Assembly: GCA_934617065.1 (NCBI GenBank)
Contig: CAKTTY010000001.1
Coordinates: 255,801-319,800 of the forward strand
DNA from: an uncultured Eggerthellaceae bacterium
GTDB taxonomy: Bacteria > Actinomycetota > Coriobacteriia > Coriobacteriales > Eggerthellaceae
Direction of reading: 5' to 3'
DNA: 64,000 nucleotides
The notes beneath the pieces were generated by a model that was not told the origin of the DNA, made no database searches, and worked only from the letters and a program-made list of their open reading frames with translations. How positions within the stretch are numbered: the first letter of the stretch is position 1; each line of letters begins with the position of its first letter. The position numbers were made by a program, and so were the translations under genes. Shown here piece after piece: positions 8,678-17,512 of the stretch.

Positions 8678-10483
8678 ATGGCCTTTCTGTTTGGCTGTGA
8701 AAATGTGCATTTGGAATATCCTACGAAAGTAATCTTCGAATCGCTTTCCCTTGGCGTTGACGATGGCGATTGCGTAGGTGTTGTCGGTCGCAATGGCGAC
8801 GGCAAATCGTCGCTTTTAGGTTTATTCGACGGAACGGTTGAACCCGATGATGGCCGCGTGCTGCGAACGGGTGGTGTTCGCTTTGCCTCTCTTCGCCAGG
8901 CGGATGAGTTGGACGACGCAAAGTCCATTGGATGGAACGTGGTGGGCGATACGCCCGAATACGAATGGGCATCCGATGCTCGCATCCGCGATATCATCGA
9001 CGGCATGATCGGCGACCTGGACTGGGATGCCGAAGTTGGCACGCTTTCCGGCGGCCAGCGCCGCCGCGTTGACCTTGCCCGTGTGCTGATCGCCGATGCC
9101 GACGTGTTGCTGCTTGACGAGCCCACCAATCATCTTGATGTGGTTGCCATCAACTGGCTGGCAAAGCACCTTAAGAAGCGCTTTTCGCGCGGCGCTGGTG
9201 CCTTAGTGGTGGTAACGCACGATCGCTGGTTCCTCGACGAGGTATGCCTTCGCATGTGGGAAGTGCACGATGGCATTGCCGAGCCATTCGAAGGTGGCTA
9301 TTCCGCCTATATCCTCCAACGGGTGGAGCGTCAGCGCCAGGCTGAGGTGGCGGAACAGAAAAGACAGAACCTTATCCGCCGCGAGTTAGCGTTTCTTTCC
9401 CGCGGTGCTCGGGCGCGCTCTAGCAAGCCGCGTTTTCATGTTGAAACGGCACGTGCTCTTATTGCGGAAGAGCCTCCGCTTCGTAACACCACCGAACTTA
9501 AGCGCGCCGCTATTTCTCGATTGGGGAAGAAGTGCGTTGATGTGATCGATGCCTCGTTCTCTTACGGGCAGAACAGGGTCCTCGATGATGTTACCTGGAT
9601 GATCGGTCCTGGCGATCGCTATGGTCTTTTGGGTGCAAACGGTGCTGGCAAATCGACGCTGCTCGATATCGTTCAGGGCAAGCTCCGCCCTCAAACGGGT
9701 CGCGTGAAAATTGGCAAGACGGTGAAGTTCGCTTTCCTTTCCCAGAAACTCGAAGAGCTGGAAAAGCTGAAGGGTGATCGCGTTCGCGAGGTTCTTTCTC
9801 GATACAACGCTCGTTATATGATTGACGGCAAGGAAGTTTCCCCTGCTCAGTTGCTTGAGCAGTTGGGATTCACCAATGCTCATTTGAATATGCCGGTCGA
9901 AACGCTTTCCGGTGGCCAGAAGCGCCGTTTGCAGTTGATGCTGATTCTGCTTGATTCGCCGAACGTGCTTATCCTGGACGAGCCCAGCAACGACCTTGAC
10001 ACCGATATGACTGTGGCCATGGAAAATCTGCTTGATACCTGGCCAGGCACGTTGATCGTGGTAAGCCACGATCGCTATTTGATGGAGCGCGTAACCGACG
10101 ATCAGTTTGCGCTTATCAACGGCAAGCTCACACATTGCCCTCGTGGCGTGGACGAGTACCTTGAATTGCTTGAAGAAGATCGCAGGGCCCAATCGGGCAA
10201 GACGTCAAACGCTTCAAAGCAGGGAAGCGCTGCACAGTCCCAGGCCCAATCAGGGCTTTCTGCCGCTGAGGTTCGCGAGCTTAAAAAGCAGGCACGCTCC
10301 ATCGAGAACAAGATGAAGACGCAGGAAAAGAAGCTTGTCCAGGCTAAGGAGGACCTGCTGAAGGTTGACCCTTATGACTATCAGGCATTAGGCGAAGCAC
10401 AGGCAGGCATTCACGAGCTCGAACAACGCATTGAAGCGCTGGAAGAGGAATGGCTGCTAGTGGCTGAGCAGATGGAAGGCTAG
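8678..10483 (+). CDS. ABC-F family ATP-binding protein (Uup-like)
   Basis: Soluble tandem-ATPase ABC-F protein of 601 residues, a family that acts on ribosomes (translation factors or antibiotic protection) rather than in transport. First ATPase: Walker A GRNGDGKSS near residue 37, signature LSGGQRRRVDLA, Walker B LLLDEPTNHLD. Second: GANGAGKST near 325, signature LSGGQKRRLQL, Walker B LILDEPSNDLD. No membrane segments. A C-terminal charged coiled coil (about 525-600, SIENKMKTQEKKLVQAKEDL) is like the Uup C-terminal DNA/RNA-binding arm. The first Walker A has Asp where Ala or Cys is usual (NGDGKS), and the second signature lacks the usual R-V-A-L-A run. Good Shine-Dalgarno AAAGGAG before the ATG. 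Confidence 0.92.
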   Translation: MAFLFGCENVHLEYPTKVIFESLSLGVDDGDCVGVVGRNGDGKSSLLGLFDGTVEPDDGRVLRTGGVRFASLRQADELDDAKSIGWNVVGDTPEYEWASDARIRDIIDGMIGDLDWDAEVGTLSGGQRRRVDLARVLIADADVLLLDEPTNHLDVVAINWLAKHLKKRFSRGAGALVVVTHDRWFLDEVCLRMWEVHDGIAEPFEGGYSAYILQRVERQRQAEVAEQKRQNLIRRELAFLSRGARARSSKPRFHVETARALIAEEPPLRNTTELKRAAISRLGKKCVDVIDASFSYGQNRVLDDVTWMIGPGDRYGLLGANGAGKSTLLDIVQGKLRPQTGRVKIGKTVKFAFLSQKLEELEKLKGDRVREVLSRYNARYMIDGKEVSPAQLLEQLGFTNAHLNMPVETLSGGQKRRLQLMLILLDSPNVLILDEPSNDLDTDMTVAMENLLDTWPGTLIVVSHDRYLMERVTDDQFALINGKLTHCPRGVDEYLELLEEDRRAQSGKTSNASKQGSAAQSQAQSGLSAAEVRELKKQARSIENKMKTQEKKLVQAKEDLLKVDPYDYQALGEAQAGIHELEQRIEALEEEWLLVAEQMEG

Positions 10484-10614
10484 CCTGTTGCGCGCCAACG
10501 GTGGGAAATGCCGTTTCTTTTCACGCGACTGGGCTTGCGGTAGAGTTGTTTTCAGCGTAATTCGTCCGATATATGGACGCTTGCGAGCATGGCTCGCGTG
10601 ATGGGAAGGGTTGT

Positions 10615-11484
10615 ATGGACGCGGTAACTCGTATTTCCGGCTCCACAAGGCTGGTGGGTCTTATTGGCTCGCCTGTAACGTATTCCGGCTCGCCGGCTAT
10701 CCACAATGCTGTGTTCGAGAGGATGGGCTACGATTATGCCTATGTCCCCTTCAACGTGAAGCCAGAGAACCTGGAATCTGCCGTGCGTGGCATGGAGGCG
10801 CTTGGCTTTTTGGGCTACAACGTAACGGCACCGTATAAGAATGCCATCGTCCCTTATCTTCACGAGATTTCTCGGACGGCAGAAATTATGGGTGCGGTAA
10901 GCACGGTGGTAATTCAAAACGGCCGTTCTTTGGGCGACAACGCCGACGGTGCTGCTTTTATGCGCAATTTGGTGCTGAATGGCATCAATGTGCGTGGGAA
11001 GAAGATAACCGTGTTGGGTGCTGGTGGCGCAGCTTCCGCCGTTGCTGTTCAGGCGGCGCTCGATGGAGTGGCGCAGATCGATGTGTTCAATCGGCAGGAG
11101 TCGTATCTGCAAAGGGGATATGAGCTGATCGATCGATTGCATGGGTATTCTCCCTGCGAGATTTCGCTTTATGCCCTTTCTGATGAAGATCAGTTAAGGA
11201 TGTCGCTTGCCGAATCGGCCTTGGTGGTAAATACAACCACGGTGGGGTATCCCGATGATCCTGGCTGCCTTCTTTCGGCGGATATGTTGCGACCCGAGCT
11301 TATCGTGGCGGATCTGGTATACAACCCCCGCGATACCGAACTCATACAGCTGGCGCGTTCCTGCGGCTGTAAAACCGTTGACGGCGCTGGTCCCTTTGTG
11401 CAGCAGGCGGCAATTGCCGAGCGTCTTTGGCTGGGTCGTGAAATGCCTGTCGATTTCGCAATGGAAACCTTCTTCGCTGATTAG
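10615..11484 (+). CDS. Shikimate/quinate dehydrogenase family protein (AroE-like, copy 1)
   Basis: NAD(P)-dependent dehydrogenase of the AroE fold, 289 residues. Substrate-side motif LIGSPVTYSGSP (the S-x-S pair), the catalytic Lys in NVTAPYK (K75) and Asp in NADGAAF (D111) are present, followed by the Rossmann motif GAGGAASAVAVQAAL. The usual NTDG is NADG here. The ATG at 10615 is chosen because it precedes the conserved core by the normal length and has GGGAAGGG upstream; an ATG at 10573 is in frame but adds 14 unmatched residues. It is one of three AroE-like genes in the window and the most different. It could be the biosynthetic AroE or a paralogue with another substrate; the other shikimate-pathway genes are not adjacent. 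Confidence 0.85.
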   Translation: MDAVTRISGSTRLVGLIGSPVTYSGSPAIHNAVFERMGYDYAYVPFNVKPENLESAVRGMEALGFLGYNVTAPYKNAIVPYLHEISRTAEIMGAVSTVVIQNGRSLGDNADGAAFMRNLVLNGINVRGKKITVLGAGGAASAVAVQAALDGVAQIDVFNRQESYLQRGYELIDRLHGYSPCEISLYALSDEDQLRMSLAESALVVNTTTVGYPDDPGCLLSADMLRPELIVADLVYNPRDTELIQLARSCGCKTVDGAGPFVQQAAIAERLWLGREMPVDFAMETFFAD

Positions 11485-11591
11485 TTACTTGCGTTGCTGG
11501 GTAGGGCGAGGGATCTGCCTTGGTCGCCGCCCTGCAAGTGGGCAAGGTGGCGCAAAAGGCTGCCCGCTGCTGGTTTTGCGGTAGGTAAAAC

Positions 11592-11618
11592 AAAAAAGCC
11601 CGTTCATTGAACGGGCTT
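11592..11618 (-). terminator. Intrinsic terminator of tRNA-Ser(TGA)
   Basis: On the minus strand AAGCCCGTTCA pairs with TGAACGGGCTT and runs into a T tract. Nearly the same stem terminates the second tRNA-Ser at 14283-14309. Confidence 0.85.
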
Positions 11619-11626
11619 GGAAATTC

Positions 11627-11714
11627 TGGCGGAGGAAGTAGGATTTGAACCCACGGTGCCTTGCGGCACAACGGTTTTCAAGACCGCCGCATTCAACCAC
11701 TCTGCCATTCCTCC
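11627..11714 (-). tRNA. tRNA-Ser(TGA)
   Basis: Full cloverleaf on the minus strand: acceptor GGAGGAA/TTCCTCC, discriminator G with encoded CCA, anticodon loop CTTGAAA (TGA), a long class II variable arm with GTGCC/GGCAC pairing, and T-loop TTCAAAT. Length 88 with CCA. Confidence 0.97.
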
Positions 11715-11755
11715 GAATCGGTAGGAATCAGGATAGCACAACTTGGTGGTGAGAT

Positions 11756-12334
11756 ATGGAGCTCATTTCTTCAGATGCACAAGATATTGGATTCATGCGT
11801 CTGGCCATTGCCGAAGCGCGCAAGGCGGAACTGCTTGACGAGGTGCCTATCGGCGCAGTGGTGGTGCGCGACGGGGAGGTAATTGCCACTGCCTACAATC
11901 GCCGCGAGACGGATGCCGACCCCGCCGGCCATGCGGAATTCCTCGCAATGAAACAAGCCTCAAACAAATTGGGCGTTTGGCGTCTGTCGGGGTGTACGGT
12001 GTACGTTACGCTTGAGCCATGCATCATGTGTGCGGGGCTTATGCATCAGGCGCGCATCGATCGTTGTGTGTTTGGCGCATTCGACCCGAAGGCAGGTGCG
12101 TTGGGTTCGCTGTACCAGGTGAATGCCGACGAACGGTTGAACCACGTGTTCGAGGTTTCGCCTGGCGTATGCGAAGAGGAATGCGCATCGCTGTTGCAAA
12201 CGTTTTTTCGCGAAAAACGCAAGCGCAATAAAGCAAGAAAGGCTGCAGCACGTGCCGAAGAGGCGGCTGCGCCTTCAGCTGAAAAAGTTGAACAGGATAA
12301 TACGGAATCGAATCAGGATGGTGCTTCTGCATGA
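11756..12334 (+). CDS. tadA: tRNA-specific adenosine deaminase
   Basis: Converts A34 to inosine in tRNA-Arg(ACG). The zinc-deaminase motifs are GHAEFLAM (His ligand and proton-shuttle Glu) and EPCIMCAG (two Cys ligands), with the conserved hydrophobic strand VPIGAVVVRDGEVIA before them. The core is normal in length; the last about 45 residues are a basic then Ala/Glu-rich low-complexity tail (RKRNKARKAAARAEEAAAP), an unusual addition. The start ATG has only a weak GGTGAG site. The stop overlaps the ATG of ispE by four bases (ATGA), indicating coupled translation. It is divergent from the adjacent tRNA-Ser. Confidence 0.93.
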   Translation: MELISSDAQDIGFMRLAIAEARKAELLDEVPIGAVVVRDGEVIATAYNRRETDADPAGHAEFLAMKQASNKLGVWRLSGCTVYVTLEPCIMCAGLMHQARIDRCVFGAFDPKAGALGSLYQVNADERLNHVFEVSPGVCEEECASLLQTFFREKRKRNKARKAAARAEEAAAPSAEKVEQDNTESNQDGASA

Positions 12335-13269
12335 GGCTTGAAGGTTTGCCAATGAAAAACGTCACCAAGATCATTTCGCCTGCAAAGGTGAACCTGGTTT
12401 TGGCGGTGGGCGAAAAACAGGAAAACGGGTTCCATGAGGTGCAGACCATCATGCACTCGTTGGCCCTTCACGACACGCTTTCCATGCGTCGCTTCGACGA
12501 TGAGGGTTCGGGGGAAGGCCTTCAGGTAATGCTGAAGTGCGAAAGCTCCTTCACCATCGACCCGCTTTTGATCAAGGCTGAAGAAAACATCGCCTACAAG
12601 GCTGTGATTGAGCTGGCAAAGGCTTTAGGCCGCACGCAGGATGAAACCATCGAAATGGTTCTCAACAAGGTAATTCCCGCTGAAGCGGGCTTGGGCGGAG
12701 GCTCTTCCAATGCAGCTGCCGCGTTGGTTGGCGCGGCAACGCTGTGGGGCGTTGGCGTGGAAGATGAGCGCGTGCAGGAAGTGGCATCGCGTTTGGGCGC
12801 CGACGTTTCCTTCTTCCTGAAAGGCGGTTGCGCGCGTCTTTCAGGTAAGGGTGACGTGTTTGAAGCTCAGCTTGAACCCCGTTCTGGCTTCGTTCTGCTT
12901 GTTCGTCCCGATGCTGGCGTATCTACGGGTAAGGCATATGCAGCGTTTGACGATGCCCCCGTTCTGCCTGGCGCCGAGTATCTTTCTTCGCTTGCCGGCT
13001 TGAACGCTGCGGCTGATGTTTCCCTGTACAACAACCTCGAAAAGGCAGCTTGTTCGGTAACGCCAGTGGTTGCTGAAGTCCTTGAGTGGGGAAGGGCTGC
13101 TGCTGGCAAGGAAAATGTGGTGCTGTGCGGAAGCGGTTCGGCGGTGTGCTGCATTTTCGATAGCTACCAGGCGGCGTGTGAGGCTTCGGTTGAAGCGCGC
13201 AAGCACGAATGGTGGACGCGCGTAACGTCTTTCTCACCGTTGGGTGCCGCCATCGTTGAGGCTTTATAA
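12331..13269 (+). CDS. ispE: 4-diphosphocytidyl-2-C-methyl-D-erythritol kinase
   Basis: GHMP-family kinase, fourth MEP-pathway step: phosphorylates CDP-ME at the 2-hydroxyl. The N-terminal SPAKVNLVLAVGEKQENGFHEV has the conserved Lys and His-containing substrate segment. The ATP-binding GHMP motif GLGGGSSNAAAAL is near residue 125, and the third motif GSGSAVCCIF is near the C-terminus. With the ATG that overlaps tadA the protein has 312 residues; the in-frame ATG at 12352 (MKNVTKIISPAKVN) has a GAAGG upstream and could be the real start. Together with ispD and ispF it shows that this organism uses the MEP route. Confidence 0.93.
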   Translation: MRLEGLPMKNVTKIISPAKVNLVLAVGEKQENGFHEVQTIMHSLALHDTLSMRRFDDEGSGEGLQVMLKCESSFTIDPLLIKAEENIAYKAVIELAKALGRTQDETIEMVLNKVIPAEAGLGGGSSNAAAALVGAATLWGVGVEDERVQEVASRLGADVSFFLKGGCARLSGKGDVFEAQLEPRSGFVLLVRPDAGVSTGKAYAAFDDAPVLPGAEYLSSLAGLNAAADVSLYNNLEKAACSVTPVVAEVLEWGRAAAGKENVVLCGSGSAVCCIFDSYQAACEASVEARKHEWWTRVTSFSPLGAAIVEAL

Positions 13270-13379
13270 TAGAGGCATCGAGTAACTCGAGGTAGGGTGG
13301 CGAAAACCACCAGTGGTTTTCCCGCATCATGGCAGCGCGTCTGCGGGCGTGGCTGCGCGAGAAACGCTAGGAGCAAGTT

Positions 13380-14015
13380 ATGGAAGCAATTATTGCAATC
13401 GTTGTTGTGGTGGTGATTCTGGCCATCATCCTTATTGCCCTGTACAACAACCTCGTTCAGCTGCGCAACCGCGTTGACAACGCTTGGTCGCAAATTGATG
13501 TTCAGCTGCAGCGCCGTTTGGATCTTATCCCCAATTTGGTGGAAACGGTGAAGGGCTATGCTGCACACGAAAGTGGCACGCTTCAAAAGGTAACCGAAGC
13601 GCGTTCTGCGGTATGCAACGCTACGACGCCTGAACAGAAGATGGCTGCCGATAACTTCCTTTCGGGAACGCTGAAGAGCTTGTTCGCGGTTTCCGAGGCT
13701 TATCCCGACTTGAAGGCAAATGTCAATTTCCAGCAGCTGCAAGCCGAGATCTCCGCTACGGAAGACAAAATCAGCTACATGCGCCAAAGCTATAACGATA
13801 CGGTTATGAAGTACAACAGCGCAATTCAGACGTTCCCTGGGGTGCTGGTTGCTGGTCTCTTCAATTTTACTGTGCGTGAAAACTTCGACGCCAACGCAGC
13901 TGCTTCGGCTGCACCGGTTGTTTCTTTCGGTCAGGGGAATAACGCTGCGCAGGCTCCCTCTGTAAACATGGGTACTGCTCCCAAAGACCCGTCGGATACG
14001 CCTTCGGTGAAATAA
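13380..14015 (+). CDS. LemA family membrane protein
   Basis: Small envelope protein of 211 residues with one N-terminal membrane segment (about 4-24, AIIAIVVVVVILAIILIAL) and a helical-bundle outer domain. The LemA signature follows the membrane segment: NNLVQLRNRVDNAWSQIDVQLQRRLDLIPNLVETVKGYAAHE. The C-terminal 40 residues are Ala/Ser/Pro-rich and probably disordered. AGGAG precedes the ATG. A TATAAT box overlaps the ispE stop codon at 13265. LemA proteins often sit next to DUF2207 or TPM proteins of unknown, probably envelope-related, function; here the DUF2207 gene follows, separated by a terminator and a tRNA on the other strand. Confidence 0.92.
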   Translation: MEAIIAIVVVVVILAIILIALYNNLVQLRNRVDNAWSQIDVQLQRRLDLIPNLVETVKGYAAHESGTLQKVTEARSAVCNATTPEQKMAADNFLSGTLKSLFAVSEAYPDLKANVNFQQLQAEISATEDKISYMRQSYNDTVMKYNSAIQTFPGVLVAGLFNFTVRENFDANAAASAAPVVSFGQGNNAAQAPSVNMGTAPKDPSDTPSVK

Positions 14016-14092
14016 AGAGACGTATGCCGTTTGTGGCTCATGCCTTCGGCGGAGTACGAATCGGTATTGCTGATCGAACGCAACGAGTAAAG

Positions 14093-14126
14093 CGATGCCG
14101 CCCTATTTGGGCGGCATCGTTGCTTT
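14093..14126 (+). terminator. Intrinsic terminator after the LemA gene
   Basis: CGATGCCGCCC pairs with GGGCGGCATCG across a five-base loop and is followed by TTGCTTT. The 14130-14280 stretch after it shows no credible gene. Confidence 0.7.
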
Positions 14127-14282
14127 GGTGCCGTTCTTTTCCAGCAGCTGGCTCGAGAGCGCCGGCTACTATTTGGTTGATTGGCCAAGATGTTCCTTGG
14201 CAAAACCCAGTGCGCTCCCGAAGCGATTCTCGTCCAGTTGGGCAATGAAGAGTCTGCTTGCTGCTGGGTCGTATAAAATGAA

Positions 14283-14309
14283 AAAAGCCCGTTCGAAATG
14301 AACGGGCTC
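14283..14309 (-). terminator. Intrinsic terminator of tRNA-Ser(GCT)
   Basis: On the minus strand AGCCCGTTC pairs with GAACGGGCT, followed by a run of T. Same stem as the terminator of tRNA-Ser(TGA). Confidence 0.85.
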
Positions 14310-14318
14310 GATATACGG

Positions 14319-14409
14319 TGGCGGAGAGCTGGGGATTCGAACCCCAGATACGCTTTTGGCGTATACTCGCTTAGCAGGCGAGCACCTTCGGCCTCTCGGT
14401 CAGCTCTCC
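14319..14409 (-). tRNA. tRNA-Ser(GCT)
   Basis: Class II cloverleaf on the minus strand: acceptor GGAGAGC/GCTCTCC, encoded CCA, anticodon loop CTGCTAA (GCT) on a CTCGC/GCGAG stem, long variable arm TACGC/GCGTA, T-loop TTCGAAT. Length 91 with CCA. Confidence 0.97.
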
Positions 14410-14465
14410 GTATATGCGAATTGAAATGATAACCTGCCCGCCCTCATCTTGCAAGGAGAAGAGCA

Positions 14466-16481
14466 GTGCAAAACCATGCTTTCATCAAAAAAAATGGCCA
14501 AAACAGCCAATTCGCCACACTTGTGGTCGAAAATCAGGTCAAAAGTAGCTTTAGTAAAGGTTTAGCCCTTGCTGTTGCTGTTTTGGCGCTGGCGTTTGTC
14601 TGTCTTTGTTTTGCGCCGCAGCAGGCTCATGCAAAGTCATACGAAATGCCGCATACCACCATCAACGCAACGGTGCAGCCTAACGGCGACTTGCATGTGG
14701 TTGAGCAGCGCACATTTGATTTCAACGGTGCTTTTACGGCTGTATGGTGGAACTTCGATAACTTGCCTTCTGGCTCCGACATCAAGATCAACAGCGTAAG
14801 CATGGGTTCTTCAGCAAAGTCCCTCTCGGAATTTCCCAGCGTGCCCTTCCAGCTCGACTGGCGTGAGTCGGGCGGTCCTGGTGGCGACGCTTATTCGTTC
14901 GACAAGCCCAAGAACACCGTCTATGTATTCTTTTCGGTAGAAGACGAAGCGGACGTTGTGCAGCTGGACTACACGGTAACCAAGGCTGCACAGGCATATT
15001 CCGATGTGGGAGAGCTGTACTGGCAGTTTGTGGGCAGCGGCTGGGCTGAAGACTCCAGCGACGTGACCATGACGCTGAACCTCACCGTCGCTTCGGGTGC
15101 CAAGATCACGGCGGGCGAAAATGTGCGTGCGTGGGGTCATGGCCCTCTGGATGCCACGGTTGCCATCAATGATGACGGGACGGTAAGTTACAGCGTTCCT
15201 CGCGTAAACGCAGGTTCCTATGCGGAAGCGCGTGTGGTGTTTCCCGTTGAGTGGCTGTCGGGTGTAGCTTCTGGCGCCGACAACATGCACGAATCTACCG
15301 CTCGTCTCGATACCGTTCTTTCCGAAGAGCAGACCTGGGCAGACCGCGCCAATGCGGAGCGTGCGCTTTCGCTCGGTTTGCTTATCGTGGTAATCCTTGT
15401 TTGCTTGGCGTTGCTGGTATGGGGCGTTCGTTCCTTTGTCCGTTACGGCAAAGAGCTCAAGCCTACGTTCGAAGATGAGTATTGGCGTGATGTGCCGGAA
15501 GCTGGCGCTCACCCTGCTGTGATCGGTCGCTTGTGGACCTTCGATAAGGAAAGTTCAACCGATTTTACGGCAACCATCATGCATCTTGCCAATGCTGGTG
15601 CGATCTTGATTAACAAGGGTTCGTACGAACAGGGTGGCGTTATTCGAAAGAAGCAAGTCGATGATTACTACCTTACGCGTGTGCCTCAGGTAGAGCTTTC
15701 GCTCAATAGCACGATTGATCGCAAGGCTATGTCATTCCTGTTTGATACGGTAGCGCAAGGCAAGCCTTCGCTATGGCTGGGAACCATCAAGGCGTATGCC
15801 GAGAGCAACCCCGAAGAATTCAACGACGCCATGTCCGATTGGCAGGGTTTGGTAACTTCGCATGTGATAACAGCCGAGTACTTTGAAAGCTACTCGAAGT
15901 CGAAGCGCTTCCGTATGCTTTCGGTGGCAATTGCGCTGATACTGGGATGTTTCATCATCGCGTGCATCTTCGAGAACTTCCTCGTTCTTATTCCTGGCAT
16001 CATCACGGGAGTGGCTCTGATTGTGGTTTCTCGCTTTATGGAGCGCCGCACGCAGAAGGGCGCCGATGTCTATGCGCGCTGCAAAGGGCTGCGTAAATGG
16101 CTTACGGAATTTTCTGCGTTGGATGAACGCCCTGCCACCGATGTGAAGGTATGGGGCGAATTCATGGTGTATGCCTATCTGTTTGGCGTAGCTGAACAGG
16201 CCATTGGCGAGTTGCGCAAAAAGGTGCCCGAGATGTTCCAAGTTAACGGCGAGGAAGCGCTGGACACCTCGTATGTGCCCTGGTGGGGGCTGTATACTCC
16301 AACTTATTATGCGAACACCACCATGCCCGACCTTGGTTCGATGCTGAACACTTCGGTATCGGAATCTATCCAGGCAGTGCAGTCGGCGCTTTCGGGTGAT
16401 TCTTCCGATGGCTTTGGCGGCGGCGGTGGATTCTCCAGCGGCGGTGGCGGTGGCTTCGGCGGCGGTGGCGGCGCCCGTTAG
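14466..16481 (+). CDS. DUF2207 domain-containing membrane protein
   Basis: Large envelope protein of 671 residues and unknown biochemical role. An N-terminal basic stretch and hydrophobic segment (about 34-56, ending in AQQAHA-like residues) look like a secretion signal. The DUF2207 extracellular beta domain begins at TTINATVQPNGDLHVVEQRTFDF. Membrane helices lie near 300-322 and as a pair near 480-520. The C-terminus is almost pure Gly with Phe and Ser (GGGGFSSGGGGGFGGGGGAR), typical of this family. The GTG start has AAGGAG at fitting distance. It lies behind a LemA gene, a recurrent genomic partner, but is not in the same transcript. Confidence 0.88.
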   Translation: MQNHAFIKKNGQNSQFATLVVENQVKSSFSKGLALAVAVLALAFVCLCFAPQQAHAKSYEMPHTTINATVQPNGDLHVVEQRTFDFNGAFTAVWWNFDNLPSGSDIKINSVSMGSSAKSLSEFPSVPFQLDWRESGGPGGDAYSFDKPKNTVYVFFSVEDEADVVQLDYTVTKAAQAYSDVGELYWQFVGSGWAEDSSDVTMTLNLTVASGAKITAGENVRAWGHGPLDATVAINDDGTVSYSVPRVNAGSYAEARVVFPVEWLSGVASGADNMHESTARLDTVLSEEQTWADRANAERALSLGLLIVVILVCLALLVWGVRSFVRYGKELKPTFEDEYWRDVPEAGAHPAVIGRLWTFDKESSTDFTATIMHLANAGAILINKGSYEQGGVIRKKQVDDYYLTRVPQVELSLNSTIDRKAMSFLFDTVAQGKPSLWLGTIKAYAESNPEEFNDAMSDWQGLVTSHVITAEYFESYSKSKRFRMLSVAIALILGCFIIACIFENFLVLIPGIITGVALIVVSRFMERRTQKGADVYARCKGLRKWLTEFSALDERPATDVKVWGEFMVYAYLFGVAEQAIGELRKKVPEMFQVNGEEALDTSYVPWWGLYTPTYYANTTMPDLGSMLNTSVSESIQAVQSALSGDSSDGFGGGGGFSSGGGGGFGGGGGAR

Positions 16482-16544
16482 GGTTCGCCACCTGTGGCTT
16501 TCCGCCGGTGCCGTGCAATTGCCTCTTGCAGGGAGTGGCTTGGT

Positions 16545-16550
16545 TATAAT
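16545..16550 (+). promoter_or_regulatory. TATAAT box very close to a start codon
   Basis: A perfect TATAAT ends eight bases before the ATG of the transporter at 16559, and no Shine-Dalgarno sequence separates them. A transcript from this box would begin at or next to the start codon, i.e. be leaderless. No good -35 at 17-base spacing is visible. Confidence 0.45.
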
Positions 16551-16558
16551 GGGCACTT

Positions 16559-17512
16559 ATGATTGCTCTTTCTGAAATACCTTCATGGGTTTATAAAATA
16601 CTGTTGGTTTTGGCCGCAATGATTTGGGGCTTCAGCTTCGTGGTCATGAAGGACGTGGTCGCGGTTATGCCGCCGGCGTGGCTTTTGGGCATCCGCTTCA
16701 CGTTGGCGGGTTTCATTCTGCTCTTCATTCTGCGTAAGCGGGTGAAGGCTCATTTCTCAAAACGCGCCTTAGGTGCGGGTATGGTGCTGGCGGTATTCGA
16801 TTTTTCGGCATTCTTGGCGCAAACTGTGGGCTTGCAGCACACAACGCCGGGCATCAACGCATTCCTTACCGCAACATACTGTGTTGTGGTTCCGTTTGCT
16901 TGGTGGGTCCTTATGCGCAAGCGCCCCTCCTTTTTCAATATAGGGGCTGCTGGCATTGCCGTTGTGGGTATTTGGCTGGTTTCGGTTACCACGTCAGGGC
17001 AGACGTTATCAATTGGCCTTGGTGAATCCCTGACAATGGTCAGCTCGGTTTTGTTTGCGGTTCACATCGTCTTTGTGTCCAAGTTCACTGAAAAGTACGA
17101 TGCGCTGATGCTCACAGTGTTCCAGTTCATCACCGAGGGCTGCTTCGGATGCATCGTTGGCGCAGCTACGGAAACGCTCCCTGCGGCTGCGGTGATAACG
17201 CCCACCATTGTCGGTCAGATGGCCTTTCTCATTGTGTTTGCGTCGATCATTGCATTTGGCATCCAGAACGTTTCGCTTGCGTACGTTAACCCCTCGCAGG
17301 CGGCGTTGCTTCTTAGCCTGGAGTCGGTATTTGGCGTGTTGTTCTCTGTTCTGCTGTACGGAGAGGTTATGACGAGCCGTTTGCTGGTCGGGTTTGCGTT
17401 GATTTTCGTAGCCATCTTGGTGAACGAGGTGGTGGCTCCGAGGGTTGAAGCGAAACGTGCTATAGTTGCTTTCGGTAGAGACAAATGGAAAGAGGACGGG
17501 CCTCATGACTAA
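16559..17512 (+). CDS. DMT superfamily transporter (EamA family)
   Basis: Integral membrane protein of 317 residues with ten predicted helices in two EamA repeats (IWGFSFVVMKDVV in the first half; the second repeat begins near residue 150). Such proteins export or import metabolites; the substrate is not deducible. The EamA signature of helix 1 and the GIQNVSLAYVNPSQAALLLSLESVFGVLFS segment of the second repeat are clear. The start is the ATG behind a TATAAT box, possibly leaderless. The 3' end overlaps the following shikimate-kinase-like gene by eight bases (ATGACTAA), so the two are translationally coupled and may share a pathway. Confidence 0.9.
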   Translation: MIALSEIPSWVYKILLVLAAMIWGFSFVVMKDVVAVMPPAWLLGIRFTLAGFILLFILRKRVKAHFSKRALGAGMVLAVFDFSAFLAQTVGLQHTTPGINAFLTATYCVVVPFAWWVLMRKRPSFFNIGAAGIAVVGIWLVSVTTSGQTLSIGLGESLTMVSSVLFAVHIVFVSKFTEKYDALMLTVFQFITEGCFGCIVGAATETLPAAAVITPTIVGQMAFLIVFASIIAFGIQNVSLAYVNPSQAALLLSLESVFGVLFSVLLYGEVMTSRLLVGFALIFVAILVNEVVAPRVEAKRAIVAFGRDKWKEDGPHD

